Of a stretch of DNA of 7,499 nucleotides, positions 1 to 5,884 are shown one piece after another; positions within the stretch are counted from its first letter, which is position 1, and each line of letters starts with the position of its first letter. The notes beneath the pieces are model-generated. The model saw nothing but the letters and a program-made list of their open reading frames with translations, did not search any database and was not told the origin of the DNA. The stretch lies in NCBI GenBank assembly GCA_002397155.1, contig DGZR01000091.1:4156-11654 (forward strand), in the 5' to 3' direction. Source of the DNA: Firmicutes bacterium UBA4975. Lineage in GTDB: Bacteria; Bacillota; Proteinivoracia; UBA4975. Both the position numbers and the translations under genes were made by a program.

Positions 1-1376
1 ACGAATTCCGCTGTGGCGCCGGTGTCTTCCGCCAGGAAGCTGATGTCCTCCGGCAAGGGCTGGGCGCCGCCCAGGCCCTTGAGGGCATTGCCCAGGTAGG
101 ACCGGCGCAGGTCGTCTAGGTCCAGGTCGACGACTTGGATCTGGCCGGGATCGGCGGGCAAGACAATGGACTGGCCGGGAACACTGGTTGTGGGATCGCC
201 GGCTCTCACCTGAATGCCGTTTTGCCGGGCGAAACTGAGCTGGGCGTTGACATGCTTGCCCGCCCCGGTGTACTCGGTTTCCTGGACGACTAAGACCTGG
301 TCCTCGTCCAGCTCCCGGGCCAGGGCCACTGCCGCAGCCAGGGAAATGTTGCCGGCCGGACCCCGCTCCAGGCCTTCGAGCTGGGCCAGCAGTTCGGTGA
401 CATAAAAAGCCTCGCCCTGGGTGACGGTGACGTACCGGTCCAGGTAGCGGAGGGGCCGGGCCGCGTTCCGGGGCACATCCGCCCGGTCGGGCCAGGTGGT
501 AAAGGGGACGCCAAAACCGGTGTGGCCGGTGGTGAAAGACTTGCGGTTAAAGTCCTGGTCGCTGGCCATGTGCAGGCCCTTTAGGTCGACGCTGGCCCCT
601 ACCACCTGCGCATCGGAACCGGCCTTCAACAGGCCCCGGGCCGTTCCGGTCAGGTTGCCCCCGCCGGCATTGGTGACCACGACCATGTCGGGTTTTAGGG
701 AGTGCTGCTCCCGGAGCTGCTGAACGATTTCCCAGCCCAGGGTCTCCACCCCGGCTATGGCGTAGGGAGTGTAGAGGGAGGAGTTGAAAAACCCCGTATC
801 TTCCAGCACCCGCAAGAAGACGTAGAAGAGTTCGGGGCCAACGGAAAGCTGCAAGACTTCGGCTCCGTAAGCTTCGCAGGCCCGGCCCTTTTCTTCGATT
901 TCGGGCTGGTAGACCCCCCGGCTGTCAAAGGCCTCCTGGACGATTATGCACTTTAGGCCGCGAATGGCGGCTTGGGAAGCGACGGCGGCGCCGTAGTTGC
1001 CGCTGGTGGCCGCCACCACCCCCTGGTAGCCGTGCTTGGCGGCGTGGTAGACGGAGAGAGCCGCCCGGCGGGCTTTAAAGCTGCCCGAGGGGTTAGCCGC
1101 CTCATCTTTTAAGAAAATGCGAGCGCCCTTGCCCTTGGGAGCACCCAGGCGGGCGAGTTTCGTTATGTTCCGAAGTTCGTAGAGGGGGGTATTGCCCACG
1201 CCGGTTTCCTTTTGAATGGCGACCACTTCTTCCAGGCTGTAACCGGCTTCGGTCATCATGGCCTGGTAGTCAAAAGCCAGACGGCCCCGAGCAAAACGGC
1301 TGTAATCCAGGCCGACGGCCTCTTTCATGATCTCATTGCTGCGGGCCATCACTGCCTGGTAGCTATTGTCCTTCAC
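1..1376 (-). CDS. ortB: 2-amino-4-oxopentanoate thiolase, beta subunit (OrtB), 3'-truncated by window edge
   Basis: This is the PLP-binding subunit of the thiolase that cleaves 2-amino-4-oxopentanoate with CoA to acetyl-CoA and D-alanine, the last step of oxidative ornithine degradation. The frame is open from a GTG at 1376-1374 to the left edge, giving 458 full codons; the family is about 470 residues, so only the C-terminal tail is missing. The fold is threonine-synthase-like (fold-type II PLP). The probable Schiff-base lysine is K101 in NPSGSFKARRA, a TSGNYG loop lies at 124-129, and a glycine-rich phosphate loop NAGGGNLTG at 236-244. The N-terminal NEIMKEAVGLDYSRF is also typical of OrtB. 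The GTG start overlaps the ortA stop by 4 bp (GTGA) and is preceded by GGGGGAG at 1387-1381 with a 4-nt spacer. ATG codons further in (for example codon 10) have no better ribosome site. It is translationally coupled to ortA. Identification is by recognised family features and gene order. Confidence 0.93.
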   Translation of the reverse strand, partial: MKDNSYQAVMARSNEIMKEAVGLDYSRFARGRLAFDYQAMMTEAGYSLEEVVAIQKETGVGNTPLYELRNITKLARLGAPKGKGARIFLKDEAANPSGSFKARRAALSVYHAAKHGYQGVVAATSGNYGAAVASQAAIRGLKCIIVQEAFDSRGVYQPEIEEKGRACEAYGAEVLQLSVGPELFYVFLRVLEDTGFFNSSLYTPYAIAGVETLGWEIVQQLREQHSLKPDMVVVTNAGGGNLTGTARGLLKAGSDAQVVGASVDLKGLHMASDQDFNRKSFTTGHTGFGVPFTTWPDRADVPRNAARPLRYLDRYVTVTQGEAFYVTELLAQLEGLERGPAGNISLAAAVALARELDEDQVLVVQETEYTGAGKHVNAQLSFARQNGIQVRAGDPTTSVPGQSIVLPADPGQIQVVDLDLDDLRRSYLGNALKGLGGAQPLPEDISFLAEDTGATAEF

Positions 1377-1684
1377 TGTTCTCCCCCTTTCAACAAAGCG
1401 CGGACCTGGGGCCCGATCGCCAGGAGTTCGGGCACGGCCTGGCCAAAGTCATGGCTAAAGCGGGGCAGGACCTGGACCAGCTCTCCGCGGAGCAGGCGGC
1501 CCGCCAAGGTCTTGACCTGGACGTTTTCTCCCTGCCTGCTTTCTTGGACCAGAAAGCCCTTGGTCACCATGACCAAGGGGACCTGGGCCGTGTCTGCCGG
1601 CACTTGGGGTGCCCGCTCTTGGGGACTGAGAATCTGCTGCCGGATCTGCACCCAGGCACCCTGGGGCACTGTTTTACCGGACAT
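1373..1684 (-). CDS. ortA: 2-amino-4-oxopentanoate thiolase, alpha subunit (OrtA)
   Basis: This is the small (103 aa) partner subunit of the ornithine-pathway thiolase; OrtA and OrtB together carry out the CoA-dependent cleavage to acetyl-CoA and D-alanine in the cytoplasm. The length is the usual one for OrtA (about 100 aa), and characteristic stretches are present: ERAPQVPADT near residue 24, VTKGFLVQE near residue 40, and a C-terminal FGQAVPELLAIG. No signal peptide or membrane segment is seen. The ATG at 1684-1682 has an excellent AGGAGG (1696-1691) six bases upstream, embedded in the last codons of ord; only one base separates the ord stop from this ATG. Its own stop overlaps the ortB start. 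This spacing indicates one transcript with coupled translation and a fixed subunit ratio. Identification rests on family recognition plus the ord-ortA-ortB order known from Clostridium sticklandii-type clusters. Confidence 0.93.
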   Translation of the reverse strand: MSGKTVPQGAWVQIRQQILSPQERAPQVPADTAQVPLVMVTKGFLVQESRQGENVQVKTLAGRLLRGELVQVLPRFSHDFGQAVPELLAIGPQVRALLKGGEQ

Positions 1685-1685
1685 A

Positions 1686-2723
1686 TTATCCCTCCTGCTT
1701 GTTGATCAAGCTCCGGGCATCTGCCAGCAAGGCCGGCGGTACCGGCAACTGGGTCATATTGACCAAGCCCGGCTTGGCGTTGATCACGTTGGGAATTGAG
1801 TTAACGGCCAGGGCAATGGTGCCGATGCCCCCGGGGATTTCCGGTTGAATAGCCAGGTTAATCCCGGGTTCCCCCTTAATTTCGATGAAGTCGCCGGTCT
1901 CGACCCCCTCATTTTCCGGGCGGACCTGCTGGGGATGGATGAGGGTGATGAGAGTCTTGCCGTCCTTGATGCCATAGGCAATGTGTCGACAACCCGCCAC
2001 GTCACCGGGTTGGACCTTGACATGGGGGGTCTCCCGGTATTTTTTCGCGATGATCGGCTCCTTGGTCTGGCGGATTTCATCCAGCTCCCAGCCCAGGGCC
2101 GAGGCGATCATGGCCATGGATTCGGGGAAACCCACGTGACCGACGATCTCTCCGGCTTCTACCCCGGCGTTGAATTGCTCCAGGGTCGTCCCCACCCCCT
2201 GAGTCTTCATGACAGTGGGGCCAAAGGGAGAAAGGTCATTGATGCGAGAAGCCTTGATCTCACTGATATTGTAGCAGACGCCGGTCATGGCCACGATAAG
2301 CAAGTCCAAAACAAAACCGGGATTGATGCCGGTGCCCAGGACGGTGACCTGATTCTCCAGGGCCAGTTGATGAATCTTTTCCGCCAATTCCGGTTCTTGC
2401 TGGCGGGGAAAAGCCATCTCTTCGGCGATGCAGATGACATTTTTCTTGGCCTTTACCGCTTTTTCGATCTGGGGGAACACTTCCCGGGTAAAGGAGCCGG
2501 TGGCGATGATGACCACGTCGGCTTCTGTCCCCAGGGCCGCCGCCGGATCGTCTCCGATGACAGCCTGGCTTTTGACCCCCAGGAGTTGGCTCATGGTCTG
2601 GCCCTTTTTCTTAGGATCTGCGTCGATAGCGGCCACGCTTTCCACCCCGGTCTTGGTGTCCAGCAATTTGGCCATCCCGCCTCCCATGGCGCCAAGGCCC
2701 CAGTGAATAACCTTAACAGTCAC
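1686..2723 (-). CDS. ord: 2,4-diaminopentanoate dehydrogenase (Ord)
   Basis: Ord oxidatively deaminates 2,4-diaminopentanoate to 2-amino-4-oxopentanoate with release of ammonia and reduction of NAD(P)+, directly feeding OrtAB. The protein is 345 aa from the preferred start, close to the family length of about 350. It opens with a Rossmann motif GLGAMG (residues 9-14) in a DapB-like nucleotide domain, with an acidic residue at the end of the second strand (AAIDAD, D34), which favours NAD. The conserved IATGS lies near 73-77 and GTGINPGF near 130-137. The start chosen is GTG at 2723-2721, because AAAGGAG at 2738-2732 sits 8 bases upstream. In-frame GTG at 2732 and TTG at 2729 overlap or abut that ribosome site and are poor choices; using GTG 2732 would add three residues. 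It is the first gene of the ord-ortA-ortB operon and lies about 39 nt downstream of the predicted start of the sigma-54 promoter. Confidence 0.95.
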   Translation of the reverse strand: MTVKVIHWGLGAMGGGMAKLLDTKTGVESVAAIDADPKKKGQTMSQLLGVKSQAVIGDDPAAALGTEADVVIIATGSFTREVFPQIEKAVKAKKNVICIAEEMAFPRQQEPELAEKIHQLALENQVTVLGTGINPGFVLDLLIVAMTGVCYNISEIKASRINDLSPFGPTVMKTQGVGTTLEQFNAGVEAGEIVGHVGFPESMAMIASALGWELDEIRQTKEPIIAKKYRETPHVKVQPGDVAGCRHIAYGIKDGKTLITLIHPQQVRPENEGVETGDFIEIKGEPGINLAIQPEIPGGIGTIALAVNSIPNVINAKPGLVNMTQLPVPPALLADARSLINKQEG

Positions 2724-2731
2724 AACCAACA

Positions 2732-2738
2732 CTCCTTT
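2732..2738 (-). promoter_or_regulatory. Ribosome binding site that fixes the ord start
   Basis: On the minus strand this reads AAAGGAG. It is 8 bases from GTG 2723-2721, but touches or overlaps the alternative GTG at 2732-2730 and is only 2 bases from TTG 2729-2727. It therefore supports the shorter reading of Ord. Confidence 0.75.
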
Positions 2739-2772
2739 GCCTCAGATTATTTTAGGTTTCCCCCTTTTCTTA

Positions 2773-2788
2773 TGCAAAAAACATGCCA
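2773..2788 (-). promoter_or_regulatory. Sigma-54 (-24/-12) promoter of the ord-ortA-ortB operon
   Basis: On the minus strand the site reads TGGCATGTTTTTTGCA, matching the RpoN consensus TGGCAYG-N4-TTGCA at every defined position. The invariant GG (2787-2786) and GC (2775-2774) are separated by exactly 10 bases. Transcription would begin near 2762, leaving a leader of about 39 nt that contains the ord ribosome site. A sigma-54 promoter requires an AAA+ activator, and a gene for one lies in this window (5877-7499). No convincing sigma-70 promoter competes: a TTGACC at 2800-2795 has no acceptable -10 partner. Confidence 0.88.
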
Positions 2789-2844
2789 GCGCAGGGTCAA
2801 TGGGCTGGGGCCAATAAAGAATGACGCCCGCCAGGAATCTTGCC

Positions 2845-2878
2845 CCCAGGCCGCAAGTATTCTTGCACCTGGGTTTTT
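2845..2878 (+). promoter_or_regulatory. 29-bp dyad with plus-strand T-run: activator site or leader terminator
   Basis: The two arms are CCCAGG-cc-GCAAG and CTTGC-a-CCTGGG around a TATT centre (2845-2873), an 11-bp stem with a 2x1 internal bulge. TTTTT follows at 2874-2878 on the plus strand. An additional TCTTGC at 2838-2843 repeats the TCTTGC at 2861-2866 at a 23-bp distance. The centre is about 98 bp upstream of the predicted ord transcription start, a normal distance for an enhancer-bound sigma-54 activator. As RNA read rightwards it resembles an intrinsic terminator or attenuator in front of the oxidoreductase gene. The symmetry is seen directly; the function is inferred and the two readings are not exclusive. 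Confidence 0.5.
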
Positions 2879-2948
2879 CTCCCGGGGGGTAGGATTTTGC
2901 CTGGGAAAGGAGAATACTGTAAAGAGGAATCAGGAGAGGAGGCCGGGC

Positions 2949-4010
2949 ATGTACGACCTCATTATCGTGGGAGCAGGACCGGCGGGGGCGACCCTGGCCC
3001 GCTTAGCCGGGAAAAGACTGAAAACCCTTGTCCTGGACCGGCGGGACCTGGAAGGGCCGGTAGCGGGCACCGGGGAAAAACTGTGCGGGGGGCTCCTGGC
3101 ACCGGATGCCCAGGAGATGCTCGCTCGCTTTGGCCTGGGCTTACCCGCCCAGGTCTTGGTCAGCCCCCAGCTTTTTGCCGTCAGGGCCATCGACCTCATA
3201 ACCCGGCAGCAGCGAATTTACCCCCGCAACTACCTCAATGTCAACCGCCAAGCCATGGACCGCTGGCTGGTGTCCCTTATCCCTCCAGCAGTCGAAAGGG
3301 GCTGGGGTGCCCAGTTTCTCGGGTTTGTCCAGTCCCAGGAGGGGGTCGAGGTCAGTTTCTCGCTAGGGGGGGAACGGCAAAAAGCCCGAACCCGGTTCTT
3401 GGCGGGGGCCGACGGCGCCCTTTCCCGGGTGCGGGCAGAACTGGGCTTGGGCTTTACCCCTCCCTCCTATACGGCCATCCAGGAAGCCTTTGCGGCCAAG
3501 GCCCCTTCCCCCTATTTTTCCGCCCTGTTTGACCGGAAGATTACAGACTTTTATGCCTGGACCATCCCCAAGGGGGATAGGCTCCTGGTAGGGGCAGCCC
3601 TGCCCCGGGGTGCCGCCGGGCCCGCCCAATTTGCAGAACTAAAGGGCAAGCTCCAAGGCCTGGGCTTTGACCTGGACACCAGCTTGGGCCGGGAGGGGAC
3701 CATGCTCCTTCGCCCCTTGGGAGGACGGGGCCTGGCTTGGGGCCGGGGCCGGGTCGCCCTGATTGGGGAGGCGGGAGGCTGGATCAGCCCCAGCTCGGCG
3801 GAGGGAATCAGCTACGCTTTTAGGAGCGCCCTGGCCCTGGCCCGGGCCCTGGAGGGGAACCCGGAAGGGGCCCTCCGGCGCTACCGAGCCCTGACCCGAG
3901 CCTTGGTCCTCAATATTGTGGCCAAGACCGCCAAGTGCCCCCCCATGTACCAGCCCTTTTTGCGCAGGCTGGCCCTGGGAACAGGACTCCTGAGCATTCA
4001 AGATATCTAA
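2949..4010 (+). CDS. CbrA-like FAD-dependent oxidoreductase (geranylgeranyl-reductase-like group)
   Basis: This is a predicted cytoplasmic flavoprotein of 353 aa; the substrate is unknown. The N-terminus carries a dinucleotide-binding Rossmann motif IIVGAGPAGATLARL (residues 5-19). Next come a KLCGGLLAPDAQ stretch (about 45-56), a central GADGALSRVR motif (about 149-158) and a second FAD-contact motif ALIGEAGGWISPSSAEGISY (about 272-291), where the usual GD is GE. The length, the CGGLLAPDAQ box, a central FDRKITDFYAWTIPK-type segment and the GEAGG motif resemble, from memory, E. coli CbrA, a flavoprotein linked to colicin resistance whose reaction is not established. The ATG at 2949 has AGGAGG at 2937-2942 six bases upstream. 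The frame stays open leftwards for hundreds of codons, but that part is antisense to ord and is not coding. It lies 25 bp ahead of pepF on the same strand, so cotranscription is likely. A prenyl or menaquinone-type reductase role is possible but not shown. Confidence 0.87.
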   Translation: MYDLIIVGAGPAGATLARLAGKRLKTLVLDRRDLEGPVAGTGEKLCGGLLAPDAQEMLARFGLGLPAQVLVSPQLFAVRAIDLITRQQRIYPRNYLNVNRQAMDRWLVSLIPPAVERGWGAQFLGFVQSQEGVEVSFSLGGERQKARTRFLAGADGALSRVRAELGLGFTPPSYTAIQEAFAAKAPSPYFSALFDRKITDFYAWTIPKGDRLLVGAALPRGAAGPAQFAELKGKLQGLGFDLDTSLGREGTMLLRPLGGRGLAWGRGRVALIGEAGGWISPSSAEGISYAFRSALALARALEGNPEGALRRYRALTRALVLNIVAKTAKCPPMYQPFLRRLALGTGLLSIQDI

Positions 4011-4035
4011 ACAATAAAGACAAAGGGAGATTGAA

Positions 4036-5838
4036 ATGGAAAAGAGATTGACCCGGGTCGAAGTGCCCGAGGAGATGACCTGGAACCTGGAGGATATTTT
4101 TCGGCGGGGAGAAGACTGGGAAAAAGAGTTCGACGCCCTAAAGGCGGACCTGCCCCAACTAGAAGGACACCTGGCCCGACTGGGCGAGGGTCCCGACGCC
4201 CTGGGCCGCTGCCTGGAAGCGGTGGAGGACCTGGTCAAACGGCTGTACAAAGTGATCGGGTACGCTTCCCTCCGCCTGTCCGCCGACGGCACCGACCCGG
4301 ACAATCAGGTGGCAATGGGCCGGGCGGGGGGGCTGGGCGCCCAGTTTCAGGCAGCAATGGCCGCCCTTCGCTCCGGGTTGCTGGCATTACCGGCCGAGCA
4401 GTTAGAAGGGTACGTGGCCCACCCCGAGCTAAAGGACTATGCCCGCTTCTTGGGCAGAATTATCGAAGAAAAGCCCCACACCCTCCAACCCGAAACAGAA
4501 AAGGTTCTGGCTTCTCTCAGTGAGATTTTGGATTCGCCCTACCTGGTCTATGAGCGGGCTAAGTCTTCCGACCTGGATTTTGCCCCCGTAGAAGACTCTC
4601 AGGGCAAGAGCCACCCCATGTCCTTTGCCCTCTACGAGGAAAACTATGAGATGTCCCGGGACACGGTTTTGCGCCGCAACGCTTTTGCTTCGTTTACCCG
4701 GGGACTGAAAGCCTACGAAAACACCCTTGGCGCCCTCTGGGGAACAGAAATGCGAAAAAACGTCGTCCTCGCCCGGCTGCGCCAGTTCCCCTCGGCCACC
4801 CACATGCTCCTGCGGGAACAAGAGGTGACCGTCGAAGCCTACCACACCCTGCACGACGTCATTCTCCGGGACTTGGCACCCCACATGCGCCGCTACGCCA
4901 AGCTGCGCAAGGAAGTCCTGGGTCTGGACAAATTGCTCTACTGCGATATTGAAGCGCCCCTGGACCCGGACTACGTCCCCGCCACCACCCGGGAGCAGGC
5001 CCAAGACTTGATCCTGGGCGGCTTGGGGGTCCTGGGCCAGGACTACACCGACATCATCGCCACCGCTTTTCGGGACCGCTGGTTGGACCTGGCCGACAAC
5101 GTGGGCAAGTCCACCGGCGCATTCTGCGCCACCGTGCCCCAGGTCCACCCCTTTATCCTGGCTACCTGGACGGACAACCTGCGCACTTCCTTTACCCTGG
5201 CTCACGAACTGGGCCACGCCGGCCACGGGGTGCTGACGGAAAGGCACCAAAACTTTTTTAATTCCGGTTACTCCAAGTACTTTGTCGAAGCGCCCTCCAC
5301 CATCAACGAACTCTTGGTGGCCGAGCACCTGAGGTCCCAGGGCAGCGAGCCCAGGATGCTCTGCTGGCTCAACATGCAGCTTTTGCAAACCTACCACCAC
5401 AACTTTGTCCGCCATCTCATCGAGGGCGAGTTGCAGCGGCGGGCCTACGCCCTGGCGGAAAAGGACCAACCCATAACCGCCCCTCTCTTGGGCAAAATCC
5501 AGGGCGAAATCCTAGAAGAATTCTGGGGAGGCGAAGTAGAGGTAGACGAAGGGGCCCGCTTGACCTGGATGCGCCAGCCTCACTACTACATGGGCCTCTA
5601 TCCTTACAGCTACTCGGCCGGCCTGACCATCGCCACTGCGGCGGCCCGGGCCATCCGGGAAGAGGGTCAGCCCGCCGTCGACCGCTGGCTGAAGGTGCTC
5701 ACCATGGGCGATTCACTGCCGCCGGTAGCCCTGGCAAAAGCGGCGGGAGTGGACATGACCGAAGCCGCCGTGATCAGCCAAGCTGTAGACTACGTGGGCC
5801 GGTTAGTGGACGGAGTAGAAAGTTACTTTAAAAAATAA
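4036..5838 (+). CDS. pepF: Oligoendopeptidase F (M3B zinc metallopeptidase)
   Basis: PepF is a cytoplasmic zinc endopeptidase that cleaves medium-length oligopeptides, usually after transport or as part of protein turnover. The protein is 600 aa, the normal family length. The N-terminal helical region includes the typical opening EVPEEMTWNLEDIF. The catalytic site is HELGH at residues 390-394 (zinc ligands H390 and H394, catalytic E391). The third ligand is probably E418 in FVEAPSTINE, 24 residues later. A substrate-binding Tyr-rich segment HYYMGLYPYSYSAG occupies 516-529. No signal peptide is visible. The ATG at 4036 has GGGAG at 4025-4029 with a 6-nt spacer, 25 bp after the oxidoreductase stop. 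It ends just before a hairpin terminator. All expected catalytic residues are present, so it should be active. A role in supplying amino acids to the neighbouring ornithine pathway is plausible from context only. Confidence 0.96.
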   Translation: MEKRLTRVEVPEEMTWNLEDIFRRGEDWEKEFDALKADLPQLEGHLARLGEGPDALGRCLEAVEDLVKRLYKVIGYASLRLSADGTDPDNQVAMGRAGGLGAQFQAAMAALRSGLLALPAEQLEGYVAHPELKDYARFLGRIIEEKPHTLQPETEKVLASLSEILDSPYLVYERAKSSDLDFAPVEDSQGKSHPMSFALYEENYEMSRDTVLRRNAFASFTRGLKAYENTLGALWGTEMRKNVVLARLRQFPSATHMLLREQEVTVEAYHTLHDVILRDLAPHMRRYAKLRKEVLGLDKLLYCDIEAPLDPDYVPATTREQAQDLILGGLGVLGQDYTDIIATAFRDRWLDLADNVGKSTGAFCATVPQVHPFILATWTDNLRTSFTLAHELGHAGHGVLTERHQNFFNSGYSKYFVEAPSTINELLVAEHLRSQGSEPRMLCWLNMQLLQTYHHNFVRHLIEGELQRRAYALAEKDQPITAPLLGKIQGEILEEFWGGEVEVDEGARLTWMRQPHYYMGLYPYSYSAGLTIATAAARAIREEGQPAVDRWLKVLTMGDSLPPVALAKAAGVDMTEAAVISQAVDYVGRLVDGVESYFKK

Positions 5839-5848
5839 GGTGAACAAA

Positions 5849-5884
5849 AAGGGGTAGCCATGCAAGTGGTTACCCCTTACTTTT
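5849..5884. terminator. Bidirectional intrinsic terminator between pepF and the regulator
   Basis: Arms AAGGGGTAGCCA (5849-5860) and TGGTTACCCCTT (5867-5878) form a 12-bp stem with one G-U pair and a TGCAAG loop. On the plus strand ACTTTT follows; on the minus strand TTTTTG follows (complement of 5845-5850, where the first bases of the run can also pair in the stem). It sits 10 bp after the pepF stop, and its right arm overlaps the stop codon of the convergent regulator gene, so it can serve both transcripts. Confidence 0.87.

Noticed and set aside
1212..1799. A 195-codon plus-strand open frame across ortB, ortA and the end of ord
   Set aside because: It overlaps three recognised minus-strand genes and has no recognisable domain, so it is a shadow frame.
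2773..2800. A sigma-70 promoter on the minus strand starting from TTGACC (2800-2795)
   Set aside because: At 17-19 bp spacing the best -10 candidates (TTGCAT, GCATAA) match poorly, and the same bases form a full consensus sigma-54 element.
1845..2948. A 368-codon open extension upstream of the oxidoreductase ATG in the same frame
   Set aside because: It is mostly antisense to ord, its translation shows no domain, and the flavoprotein's Rossmann motif begins right after the ATG at 2949, which has a strong ribosome site.
4429..5469. A 346-codon open frame on the minus strand inside pepF
   Set aside because: It lies wholly within the well-supported pepF gene. The translation is low-complexity Gly/Val/Gln-rich without domains, as expected for the antisense of a GC-rich gene.
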